From: Nonomuraea sediminis
GTDB taxonomy: Bacteria > Actinomycetota > Actinomycetes > Streptosporangiales > Streptosporangiaceae
NCBI RefSeq assembly: GCF_018531495.1
Contig: NZ_JAHDTI010000004.1
Location: 1 to 64,000 of the forward strand
DNA length: 64,000 bases
Direction: 5' to 3'
Shown: piece by piece, positions 17,620 through 27,253 of the stretch
Numbering within the stretch: position 1 is the first letter of the stretch
Layout of the letters: every line of letters begins with the position of its first letter
The notes under the pieces: model-generated
Database searches by the model: none
Told to the model about the DNA's origin: nothing
Seen by the model: the letters and a program-made list of their open reading frames with translations, nothing else
Translations under genes and position numbers: made by a program

Positions 17620-18414
17620 CTCCGACACGGTGACCAGGTGGTAGCCGCGCTTCTGCAGCGTCTTGATCACCTTCGGCATGGCGGCGACCGTCGTCGGGTG
17701 GATGTCGTGGACCAGGACGATCGAGCCGCGCCCGACGTGCGACAGGATCCGGTCGGCGACGATGCGGGAGTTGTGTACGGCCCAGTCCCACGGATCCACG
17801 CTCCACAGGATCTGCGCCAGCCCGAGCTCCTTGGCGATCTTGGTCACCTTGGCGTTCGTGGCCCCGTACGGCGGGCGGAACAGCGTGACCGCGGGCTGGC
17901 CCGCGGCGAGGATGTCGTCGATGGGGCCCCTGAGCTGGGCCCGGATCCTGGAGGGCGACAGGCGCCGCAGGTCGGGGTGCGACTGGGTGTGCGTGCCGAT
18001 CTCGAACCCGTCGCGCACCATCCGGCTCAGCGCCTTGGGGAAGCGGGAGGTGTTGTAGCCGACCACGAAGAACGTGGCCCTGGCGTGGTGCTGCTCCAGC
18101 ATCGTCAGCAGCTTCGGCGTATATGTGCTCGGCCCGTCGTCGAAGGTGAGCGCCACGCACTTGACCGCCGAGCAGTCCACCGGCTTCGGGTCGACCGGAA
18201 CCGGCTCACTGGCGACCGGCCCAGGGGTGGCCGGCGCTGAAGTGGTCGGCACCGGTGTGGTGGGCGCCGGAGTGGTCGGTAAAGGGGTGGTCGGTACAGG
18301 GGTGGTGGGCGCCGCATCGGCCGGGTACGGCTCCGCGGCGGAGGGCTGAGGCGTGATCAAGGCAGCGGACATGGCTCCCGCGCCCAGCAACGTCCAGATC
18401 CTGTTGAATCTCAC
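17572..18414 (-). CDS. Secreted polysaccharide deacetylase (CE4) with Thr/Pro-rich linker
   Basis: A 280-residue secreted NodB-domain deacetylase. Signal peptide residues 1-27 (WTLLGAGAMSAALITPQPSAAE) lead into a repeated linker (TTPVPTTPLPTTPAPTT). The catalytic domain has all CE4 motifs: ALTFDDGPSTYTP, GTHTQSHPDL (metal His pair), LFRPPYGATN, VDPWDW and VLVHDIHPTT. It therefore looks active on peptidoglycan or another GlcNAc polymer. GTG at 18414 has GGGGAG ten bases upstream. It converges with and overlaps anmK. Confidence 0.92.
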   Translation of the reverse strand: MRFNRIWTLLGAGAMSAALITPQPSAAEPYPADAAPTTPVPTTPLPTTPAPTTPVPTTSAPATPGPVASEPVPVDPKPVDCSAVKCVALTFDDGPSTYTPKLLTMLEQHHARATFFVVGYNTSRFPKALSRMVRDGFEIGTHTQSHPDLRRLSPSRIRAQLRGPIDDILAAGQPAVTLFRPPYGATNAKVTKIAKELGLAQILWSVDPWDWAVHNSRIVADRILSHVGRGSIVLVHDIHPTTVAAMPKVIKTLQKRGYHLVTVSELLGPELKAGRKYFRQ

Positions 18415-18476
18415 GGGTGTGAGACTCCCCGCCGAGGCCCGAAGTTGCGTCCCGTTATGTGAGTCTTGCGACTTGG

Positions 18477-19127
18477 TCAGGACGCGCGGCGACCCGCCGT
18501 GGAAGGCTGCGCCTCGGGTGCGGTGCCCGCCGACCGCTGCGGCGGCACCACCGGGGTCGGGCGCACCAGACCCAGCGCGACGACCTCGTTCGCCAGACGC
18601 GTGCGCCGGTTGGTCCCCTCCGGGATCCTGAACTTCTGGTACAGCCGCAGCAGGTGTTGCTTGACCGCCGCCTCGGTGACGACCAGGTCGTCGGCGATCT
18701 CGCGGGCCGTCGCGGGGGCGACGAAGGCCTCATCCGACAGCGCGGGCCTGCACAGTGACGTCAGCACGTCCACCTCGCGCCTGGTCAGTTCGGGAGCGGC
18801 CGCCCTGCGCAGCTCGACCTCCGGGGTGAAGTCCTCGCGCGGCACCCCACCGATGCGGCCGCGCGCCGCGCCGAAGGAGACGACGTCGCCGTCGTCCAGC
18901 ACCCTCCGCGCGATCGGCCTGCCATTCACCCGCGTGCCGTTGCGGGACAGGCCCAGGTCAACGACGTACAGGTAGGGTCCTCGCCTGACGAACTCGGCAT
19001 GGAGTCGAGACACGCTGGGATCGGTGAGCCGGATGTCGACCCCGCGTCCCCTGCCGACCGTCGTGATCTCGGGGCGCAACGGGACAACCTCGCCAGTGTC
19101 CTCGATGCGAATGAACGGCCCCTCCAC
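18477..19127 (-). CDS. FHA domain - LuxR-type HTH regulator
   Basis: A 216-residue protein with an N-terminal forkhead-associated domain (about 20-90: VGRGRGVDIRLTDPSVSRLH, DLGLSRNGTRVNG), which binds phosphothreonine. A DNA-binding region follows (about 108-185: LTRREVDVLTSLC, ATAREIADDLVVTEAAVKQH, then LLRLYQKFRIPEG) of LuxR/winged type. This would link a Ser/Thr kinase signal to transcription. The tail is Pro/Ala-rich. GTG at 19127 has GGAAGGAA upstream. The start region is the source of the tandem array next to it. Confidence 0.85.
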   Translation of the reverse strand: MEGPFIRIEDTGEVVPLRPEITTVGRGRGVDIRLTDPSVSRLHAEFVRRGPYLYVVDLGLSRNGTRVNGRPIARRVLDDGDVVSFGAARGRIGGVPREDFTPEVELRRAAAPELTRREVDVLTSLCRPALSDEAFVAPATAREIADDLVVTEAAVKQHLLRLYQKFRIPEGTNRRTRLANEVVALGLVRPTPVVPPQRSAGTAPEAQPSTAGRRAS

Positions 19128-19490
19128 GGCAGTTCCTTCCCTCAGTTCGAGTCTACGAATGAACGGCGCGTGCCCTCCCAGGCACGGCAGTTCCTTCCCT
19201 CAGTTCGACTCTGCGAATGAACGGCGCGTGCCCTCCCAGGCACGGCAGTTCCTTCCCTCAGTTCGACTCTGCGAATGAACGGCGCGTGCCCTCCCAGGCA
19301 CGGCAGTTCCTTCCCTCAGTTCGACTCTGCGAATGAACGGCGCGTGCCCTCCCAGGCACGGCAGTTCCTTCCCTCAGTGAGTCTGCGAATGAACGGCACG
19401 TGCTCGCCTGTGCACGGCAGTTCCTTCCCTCAGTTTTGAGACTGCGAATGAACGGCCCCGTGCCTTCACCTGGCACGGCAGTTCCTCCCA
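19128..19490 (-). repeat. 58-bp tandem repeat array derived from the FHA-LuxR start region
   Basis: Copies of GGCAGTTCC on the plus strand begin at 19128, 19186, 19244, 19302, 19360, 19416 and 19477, giving periods of 58, 58, 58, 58, 56 and 61 bp. On the minus strand each unit has GGAAGGAACTGCC, then GTG, then a copy of GCCGTTCATTCGCA. The last piece also occurs in codons 4-8 of the adjacent gene. Each central unit also carries CGTGCC/GGCACG, a 6-bp hairpin. The array therefore repeats ribosome site, start codon and early codons. As 58 is not a multiple of three, it is not one coding repeat. Confidence 0.92.
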
Positions 19491-19605
19491 CGGCTGACCG
19501 GGGCGTGCCACACCCATGGGGGTAGCCCGCCGTAACTATTGCTACAGCTCCGGCTTACCCAAACGAGGGGATGCGGAATCGCCTTTGCCATAAGGAGAAT
19601 CCGGC

Positions 19606-19671
19606 GTGAAATTGGTCTGGACCTTTGCGGACGGTTTTGCCTGCTCACGGGTAGACTTCCAGCGAAGATAA
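19606..19671 (+). CDS. Possible 21-residue leader ORF upstream of citrate synthase
   Basis: GTG at 19606 is preceded by AAGGAG at 19592-19597 (eight-base spacing). It opens a 21-codon frame (start KLVWTFADGFACS) ending in TAA at 19669-19671, 15 bp before the gltA ATG. It may be a leader peptide or a chance frame. I know no homologue. Confidence 0.35.
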   Translation: MKLVWTFADGFACSRVDFQRR

Positions 19672-19686
19672 GCGGAGGAAACACTC

Positions 19687-20811
19687 ATGGCGGACAAGCC
19701 CACGAAAGGCCTGGCCGATGTCGTAGCCGCGTCCACAGCGCTCAGCGACATTGACGGGAAGGCCGGCCGGCTCTTCTATCGGGGATACGACATCCACGAT
19801 CTCGCCGGCCGTACGACGTTCGAAGAGACCGCCCACCTGTTGCAGCGCGGAAAGCTGCCCACTCGCGCCGAGCTGGCCGCCTACGTCGACGAGCTGCACG
19901 ACGGCCGGGCGCTGGGTGTCCTCGTCTCCCACAACCTCCCGGAGATCGCGAGCAAGCAGAAACCCATGGAGGCGCTGCGCTCGCTGGTCTCGCTGGCGGG
20001 CGCCGACGACCCTGACAAGGACTCCATCGCGCCCGACGCCAACCTGCGCAAGGCCGCTCGCCTGACCGCGCAGCAGCCGCTGCTGGTCGCCCAGTACCAC
20101 GCCTTCCGCACGGGCAAGGACGTGCCTCCGGAGCCCGACCCTTCGCTGAGCATCGCCGGCAACTTCCTCCTGCAGGTCACCGGGCGCGTCCCGAGCCAGC
20201 GCGAGGCGGAGCTCTTCGACACCTGCCTGGTGCTGCACGCCGACCACACGATGAACGCCTCGACCTTCGCCGCCCGGGTGTGCGCCGCCACGCTGTCCGA
20301 CATGCACTCGGCCATCGTCGCCGCCATCGGCACGCTCAAGGGCCCGCTGCACGGCGGGGCCAACGAGCAGGTCATGAAGACGCTCGAGTCGATCTCACCG
20401 GGCAACGTGGCGCAGGCCGTACGCGAGAAGCTGGACGCGCACGAGAAGATCATGGGCTTCGGCCACCGCGTCTACAAGACCGAGGACCCGCGGGCCACGC
20501 ACCTGCGCAGGATGTCCGCCGAGCTGGCCGAGTCGACCGGCGACGACACCTACTACCGGATGTCGAAGGAGATGGAGGAGGTCGTCTTCGAGAGCAAGGG
20601 CCTCTACCCGAACGTCGACTTCTACGCCGCCTCCGTCTATCACTACCTCGGTATCCCGACCGACCTGTTCACGCCGGTATTCTCTATCAGCCGCATGTCC
20701 GGCTGGACGGCCCACGTGATCGAACAACACGCCGACAACCGCCTGATCCGCCCTGACAGCGAGTACATCGGGGAACGAGACCAGAAGTGGAAGCCCATCG
20801 ACGAGCGGTGA
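19687..20811 (+). CDS. gltA: Citrate synthase (short, CitZ/methylcitrate-synthase-like type)
   Basis: Condenses acetyl-CoA and oxaloacetate to citrate, the entry step of the TCA cycle. The 374 residues are typical of the short Gram-positive class. RLFYRGYDIHDLA lies at the N-terminus. The catalytic residues are in place: His in LHADHTMNAS (about 183), His in GFGHRVYKTEDPR (about 257), and Asp in NVDFYAASVYHYLGIP (about 311). GPLHGGANE binds substrate. The ATG has GGAGG seven bases upstream. 2-methylcitrate synthase cannot be excluded from sequence alone. Confidence 0.93.
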   Translation: MADKPTKGLADVVAASTALSDIDGKAGRLFYRGYDIHDLAGRTTFEETAHLLQRGKLPTRAELAAYVDELHDGRALGVLVSHNLPEIASKQKPMEALRSLVSLAGADDPDKDSIAPDANLRKAARLTAQQPLLVAQYHAFRTGKDVPPEPDPSLSIAGNFLLQVTGRVPSQREAELFDTCLVLHADHTMNASTFAARVCAATLSDMHSAIVAAIGTLKGPLHGGANEQVMKTLESISPGNVAQAVREKLDAHEKIMGFGHRVYKTEDPRATHLRRMSAELAESTGDDTYYRMSKEMEEVVFESKGLYPNVDFYAASVYHYLGIPTDLFTPVFSISRMSGWTAHVIEQHADNRLIRPDSEYIGERDQKWKPIDER

Positions 20812-20881
20812 GCCTGGGCCGGAGAGAGCGAGGAACGATGCCAACGGAGGCCCGTAGCGAACGCGACCATAAGCCCGCACG

Positions 20882-21178
20882 GTGAATGAGCCCGGGAGTG
20901 AGAGCTGGGGACCGTACCTGCTGATTCTGGCGGGTGCGGTCGTCGGTGTTGCGGTGATTTTCCTGGTCGATCCGCGCTGGGGCGGCTTCACGCTGGGCGC
21001 CGTCCTCATGATCGCCGCCGCTCTCCGCTTCGCCGGGTACGGCGGGCAGCTCGCCATCCGCAGCAAGCGGGTCGACGTGACCATCATGGGTCTCGGCGGC
21101 TTCGGCGTCGTCCTGACCTCGCTCATCCTGGGCAACGACGCGCTCAAGGCGATGATTCTCAACCTGCTCGGGGGATGA
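20882..21178 (+). CDS. DUF3017 membrane protein
   Basis: A 98-residue integral membrane protein with three hydrophobic segments (LLILAGAVVGVAVIFLV, FTLGAVLMIAAALRFAGY, IMGLGGFGVVLTSLIL) and the pattern ...RSKRVDV... between the second and third. This matches the actinobacterial DUF3017 family, which I recall beside folD and mdh in related genomes. GTG at 20882 is the best start. Function unknown. Confidence 0.8.
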   Translation: MNEPGSESWGPYLLILAGAVVGVAVIFLVDPRWGGFTLGAVLMIAAALRFAGYGGQLAIRSKRVDVTIMGLGGFGVVLTSLILGNDALKAMILNLLGG

Positions 21179-21202
21179 CCCGAAGGCCATCCCCCGCGCG
21201 GG

Positions 21203-23392
<2,190 letters not shown>

Positions 23393-23422
23393 CGGGGTGT
23401 CCGCTCCACGTTTACGGGATTG

Positions 23423-23439
23423 CTTGATATCAAGATATC
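23423..23439. promoter_or_regulatory. Palindromic operator upstream of icd
   Basis: CTTGATATCAAG (23423-23434) is a perfect 12-bp palindrome, and with the following bases it forms GATATC-AA-GATATC. It lies about 30 bp before the icd start. MarR-type regulators such as TamR are, from memory, known to bind CTTGA/TCAAG palindromes near TCA-cycle genes. The assignment is inference. Confidence 0.5.
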
Positions 23440-23466
23440 CCCTGCCGAGGCTGCCCGCGACAGCTC

Positions 23467-24561
23467 TCACAAGTGCCAGGTCCGCCCCGTGACCACATCC
23501 AGCCTGAACGCGGTCCGCTCACCCTCGCCGGCCTTCCTGGTCACGATCGGCTTGCCGTCCTCGCCCCACCCCTTGACGGCCTCGATCGGATCGCCGTCAG
23601 GCAACCTGACCGCCACGCCGCTCAGCCGCCGCCCGCTCGGCACGTCGTAGGTCTCCACCCGCAGGCCCTCGTCGGTGACGGCGAGGATCCTGGTGCCGTC
23701 GGGATTGATGCTCAGTTCGGCGTCCTGCCTGATCCCGGGGACGGCGGACGTCTTGCCGGACTCCGTGTCGAGGACTGTCACGGTGGTGGTGGCCAGGACG
23801 ACGAAACGCCCGCGGCTGGAGATCTCCACCTTCGGCACTTCCGTGTCCGCGAGGCTGCCCGTCAGGAAGCGGACGTCCTGCGTGCGGAGGTCGCGGTGGA
23901 CGATCCTGCGCGAGCTGCGATCCAGGTAGGCGATCCAGTGGCCGTCCTGGCTCACCCTGAGCGGCCCGGGGCCCGGCACTCCGTACGCGCTGGTCACCAC
24001 GGGTGCCGCCTGCGGGAAGGGCTGCTTGTCGAGCTTCCAGACCCGGCACTCGCGCTCGTAGGAGCGGTAGCAGCCGGGCGCGGTGACCTTGGCGACCGCC
24101 TCGTGCCAGAGCGACGGGTTGTCCCGCGGATACGGGTCCACGTCGGCGTACAGGGGCGCGGGCTCTCCCGGCAGTAAGGGCAGGAACGCCGCGCAACTCG
24201 CGGTGATCACGCCGCCGGCCAGCAGCAGGCGGGTGCCACGCCGCCAGAAGGCCCGCTCGACCGGGTCGGCGGGTTGCCGCCTGGCCTGCCGTAACTCGGC
24301 GACCAGAACCCCGGCGAACCAGCAGAGCGGCACCATGAACAACAGGTGGGTGGCGGCGGCCAGGATGACGCCCGCGCACAGCCCCCACCGCTGCCGCCTC
24401 CGCGCCGTGGCCAGCTGGGCCATGACCTGGGTGCCGTTGTCCGGGGTGATGACGAGGTCGTAGGAGGCGGCGAAGGCGGCCAGGCGTTCGCGGGAGACGG
24501 GCCACTCGGTGACGGCGACGGCTATGGCGGCGAACACGGCCAGAACCTGGAGCTCCGTCAC
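23467..24561 (-). CDS. Membrane-anchored beta-propeller protein (paralogue A)
   Basis: A 364-residue protein. The N-terminal 130 residues contain about four membrane segments (ELQVLAVFAAIAVAV, GLCAGVILAAATHLLFMVPL, LLLAGGVITASCAAFLPLL). The rest is a WD40/TolB-like repeat region predicted to face outward: RVSQDGHWIAYLDRSSRRIV, DVRFLTGSLADTEVPKVEI, SINPDGTRILAV. It has close similarity in layout and motifs to the protein at 27250-28884, and both have a related divergent partner gene. The stop is close to the icd upstream region. No known function. Confidence 0.75.
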   Translation of the reverse strand: MTELQVLAVFAAIAVAVTEWPVSRERLAAFAASYDLVITPDNGTQVMAQLATARRRQRWGLCAGVILAAATHLLFMVPLCWFAGVLVAELRQARRQPADPVERAFWRRGTRLLLAGGVITASCAAFLPLLPGEPAPLYADVDPYPRDNPSLWHEAVAKVTAPGCYRSYERECRVWKLDKQPFPQAAPVVTSAYGVPGPGPLRVSQDGHWIAYLDRSSRRIVHRDLRTQDVRFLTGSLADTEVPKVEISSRGRFVVLATTTVTVLDTESGKTSAVPGIRQDAELSINPDGTRILAVTDEGLRVETYDVPSGRRLSGVAVRLPDGDPIEAVKGWGEDGKPIVTRKAGEGERTAFRLDVVTGRTWHL

Positions 24562-24585
24562 GGGGAGAACCTAGCATGACGACTC

Positions 24586-25161
24586 GTGGCGATCTCGGAT
24601 GATTTATGGCGACAGATCGACCCCAAGGCGGGGTTGCTGACGGGACGTCAGCTCGCGGTCAGGTTGGGCGCCGTGGCGCTGGTCGTCGTGCTCGGGGCGG
24701 CGGTCTGGTGGTCCGGTCTCGTCAAGCCCCGGGTTACCGCGGAGGTGGACGGCTTCTTCACCTCCGGGGCCATGCGGCGAGACGACCAGTTCCGGCCGGT
24801 GGGCCTGGAGGGGCTGGTGGACATGCGGATCACCAATCACGGGCTCGTGCCCTTCACGATCACGGGAGTCTCGGCGGGGATCCCCGGGCTGCGGCTGGTC
24901 CGGGTGGAGCAGAAGTTTCCCGTGTCCTTGGGTAGCGGGGACAGCGTCACCCTGCGGATGGAGTTCGATGTCACGGATTGCCCGGCCGTGCCGCTCGATC
25001 CGCGGCCGGTGCGCGTCACTTACACCTCGTGGTCGCGGGACGGGGCGTTCGAGGCCGTCGAGACGGAGCGGATGATCAGGTCGGGGGACCCGAAGAGGCG
25101 GCTGGTGGCGTGGCAGCGGAGTATGGCCGATGAGGCCTGTAATGACCCCTATCTTTGGTGA
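24586..25161 (+). CDS. Single-pass membrane beta-sandwich protein (partner A)
   Basis: A 191-residue protein. A short cytoplasmic N-terminus with the motif WRQIDPKAGLL leads into one membrane helix (LGAVALVVVLGAAVWWSGL). An outward-facing beta-rich domain follows, with ITNHGLVPFTITGVSAGI, SVTLRMEFDVTDC and two Cys. It aligns with the protein at 28951-29463: both have W-x2-[IL]DP, the single helix, the [VI]-x-PVTITGV-type strand and -EFDV-x-C. It is divergent from propeller gene A across 24 bp. GTG at 24586 is chosen by that similarity. Confidence 0.7.
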   Translation: MAISDDLWRQIDPKAGLLTGRQLAVRLGAVALVVVLGAAVWWSGLVKPRVTAEVDGFFTSGAMRRDDQFRPVGLEGLVDMRITNHGLVPFTITGVSAGIPGLRLVRVEQKFPVSLGSGDSVTLRMEFDVTDCPAVPLDPRPVRVTYTSWSRDGAFEAVETERMIRSGDPKRRLVAWQRSMADEACNDPYLW

Positions 25162-25245
25162 TCTCTTTGGGGCGGGCTCGGAGTGGCATGGCAGGGGGGT
25201 GGGGATGGACCCTGCGTGTTGACGTTCCGTGTCGAAGGGGTTGCG

Positions 25246-26277
25246 ATGCGTCTGGGTGCACTCGGGGTCGCCGTCGCGGCCGTGGTCGTGGCGGGTGGGT
25301 GCGGCGGGCAGCCCAGCGCCAACCCGCAGACCGCCCAGGTGGCGGCCGCGGCCAAGGTTCAGCAGGCCAAGGCGGCGAAGCTCGCCGCCGCCGTGAAGGT
25401 CAAGGCCAACGAGCTCGGCCAGATCCCGGTGCTGATGTACCACCGCATCGTCGATAACCCAGGCTCAGAAGACGACAGGACGCCGGCGAAGTTCCGTGCC
25501 GACCTCGAGCGGCTGGCCCACGACGGCTACGTGCCGGTCACCGCCGCCGACTACGTCACCGGGAAGATCGACATCCCGGCCGGCAAGCACGCGGTCGTGC
25601 TGACCTTCGACGACTCCTCTCCCTCCCAGCTCGACCTGGACGAGCTGGGCCAGCCCAAGCCCAACACCGCCGTGTCGATCCTGCGCGACGTCGCGGCCAA
25701 GAACCCCGGCTTCAAGCCGGTCGCCACCTTCTACGTCACGCGCGACATGTTCGGCAAGACGACGAAGGAGGAGCAGGCTCAGGTGCTGCTCTGGCTGAAG
25801 GACAACGGCTTCGACATCGGCAACCACACTCGCGACCACGTCAACCTGCGCACCAGGTCGCAGAAGGAAGTCGCGGACCAGATCGTCTGGGTCCAGAAGA
25901 TGGTCAGCTCGCTGGCCCACGAGAAGCCGGTCACGCTGGCCCTGCCGTACGGAAACCAGCCCCGCAAGAAGGAATGGGCGATCAAGGGCAAGCTCGGGGG
26001 CGTCAGCTACAACCACGAGGGTGTGTTCCTGGCCGGGTACACGCCGGCGCCGGCGCCGTTCGCCAAGACCTTCGACCCGCTGGGCATCCCGCGGATCAGG
26101 GCGATGGACAAGAAGGGCGACTGCGCGCAGTTCTGCTCGACGGCGTGGCTGGACTGGCTCGACCGCAACCCGGACATGCGCTACACCAGCGACGGCGACC
26201 CGCAGACCGTTGCGTACCCGAAGTTCAAGAACCCGTACCTGCGTGCGGTGTACAAGACCAGAGCCGTGGCCTACTAG
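25246..26277 (+). CDS. Polysaccharide deacetylase lipoprotein (CE4)
   Basis: A 343-residue lipoprotein: signal peptide with lipobox VVAGGC near residue 20, then an Ala/Lys-rich helical linker. The NodB-type domain begins at QIPVLMYHRIVDNPG, with LTFDDSSPSQ (catalytic and metal Asp), NHTRDHVNLRT (His-x3-His metal site) and LALPYGNQPRKK. The ATG at 25246 has AAGGGG five bases upstream. The longer frame would lack a signal. It is probably a surface deacetylase acting on wall or capsule glycans. It ends at the terminator at 26300. Confidence 0.9.
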   Translation: MRLGALGVAVAAVVVAGGCGGQPSANPQTAQVAAAAKVQQAKAAKLAAAVKVKANELGQIPVLMYHRIVDNPGSEDDRTPAKFRADLERLAHDGYVPVTAADYVTGKIDIPAGKHAVVLTFDDSSPSQLDLDELGQPKPNTAVSILRDVAAKNPGFKPVATFYVTRDMFGKTTKEEQAQVLLWLKDNGFDIGNHTRDHVNLRTRSQKEVADQIVWVQKMVSSLAHEKPVTLALPYGNQPRKKEWAIKGKLGGVSYNHEGVFLAGYTPAPAPFAKTFDPLGIPRIRAMDKKGDCAQFCSTAWLDWLDRNPDMRYTSDGDPQTVAYPKFKNPYLRAVYKTRAVAY

Positions 26278-26299
26278 GCGACATCCTGGATCTGTACGG

Positions 26300-26335
26300 A
26301 AGGCGGCGAGCGGCCTCGGCGGCTCGCCGCCTTTT
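26300..26335 (+). terminator. Intrinsic terminator after the CE4 lipoprotein gene
   Basis: A perfect 12-bp stem, AAGGCGGCGAGC (26300-26311) and GCTCGCCGCCTT (26322-26333), closes a 10-base loop and ends in TTTT. It may serve both convergent genes. Confidence 0.88.
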
Positions 26336-26386
26336 CGATGAATGGGAGAAGCGTCCACCCGCGGCCCGCCAGGTCGCCGGATCCCG

Positions 26387-27253
26387 CTAGCCGACGGCGC
26401 CCACCACGACGCCGTCCCCGTCGATCCCGAGCGGGCGCAGGCCGCCGGTGTTCACGTCGAGGACCTGGTACCCGTCCTTCCGCACGATCAGGGCGCTCTC
26501 GCTCTCCCACCGCACGACCTCCTGGACGGGGCCCGGGATCGTACGCAGGGACCTGCCGGTCGCGGCGTCGACGAGGAGCACGCCAGGCGTGACCACCTCC
26601 TCCGGGGTCACCTCGCGCGGCACCGTGGCGAGCAGCCGCCCCGAGGGCGACAGCTTGCCGACCAGATTGCCCGGCAGCGTCACGCGGCGGATCGCCCCAC
26701 CCTCGGCATAGGCGAGGTACGTCGTGGTCGTGACATGCCCGGGCGGAGGCACCGGCTCCGGGCCGCCGGGCGTCCTGCGTACCGTGCCGCGGTCGACGTC
26801 GACGACCACCGGATGGTCGCCGGGGACCAGGAGACGGCGGCCGTCGGGCGAGAACTCCGGCGCGGGGAAGGAGGGCCGCACGGGATAGGTCCTGGCGGTG
26901 CCCGCCGCCAGGTCGGCGACGACCAGGCGCCCCGTTTTCCTGTGCGGGTAGGCGGCGCGGGTCCCGTCCCGGCTGAGCGCCAGGACGTCCTCGGACAGGG
27001 CGTCCGGCAGCAACCAACGCTCACCGCGTGCCGAGACCAGCACCCAGCGCTCGCACGCGGGAACCTCCTCGTCACACTCGGGACGGTAGGCGTAGCGCAC
27101 CGGGCCGGTCACCCGCCCGCGCAGCTCGGGCGGTGCCGGCGCGGCGGAGGGAGTGGGTGAGGCACGGACGAACGCGGGCCGATCCGCCGTCCAGGACGGC
27201 AGCACCACCCAGACCGCGGCCAGGAGCGCCGCCACGGCCAGGACGACTCTCAT
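26387..27253 (-). CDS. Exported beta-propeller protein (paralogue B)
   Basis: A 288-residue protein with one N-terminal hydrophobic segment (MRVVLAVAALLAAVWVVLP) acting as signal anchor, a Pro-rich stretch and then TolB/WD40-like repeats: VLALSRDGTRAAYPHRKTGR, PAPEFSPDGRRLLVPG, GKLSPSGRLLATVP. The repeats resemble those of paralogues A and C. Its ATG overlaps the stop of paralogue C (ATGA), so the two are one operon. Function unknown. Confidence 0.75.
   Translation of the reverse strand: MRVVLAVAALLAAVWVVLPSWTADRPAFVRASPTPSAAPAPPELRGRVTGPVRYAYRPECDEEVPACERWVLVSARGERWLLPDALSEDVLALSRDGTRAAYPHRKTGRLVVADLAAGTARTYPVRPSFPAPEFSPDGRRLLVPGDHPVVVDVDRGTVRRTPGGPEPVPPPGHVTTTTYLAYAEGGAIRRVTLPGNLVGKLSPSGRLLATVPREVTPEEVVTPGVLLVDAATGRSLRTIPGPVQEVVRWESESALIVRKDGYQVLDVNTGGLRPLGIDGDGVVVGAVG

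Noticed and set aside
19124..19490. CRISPR array
   Set aside because: The repeats are near-contiguous 58-bp tandem units with no unique spacers, and no cas genes are present.
19258..19491. A 77-codon minus-strand frame inside the 58-bp array
   Set aside because: The repeat period is not a multiple of three and the frame is just the array read through; it is not expected to be a conserved protein.
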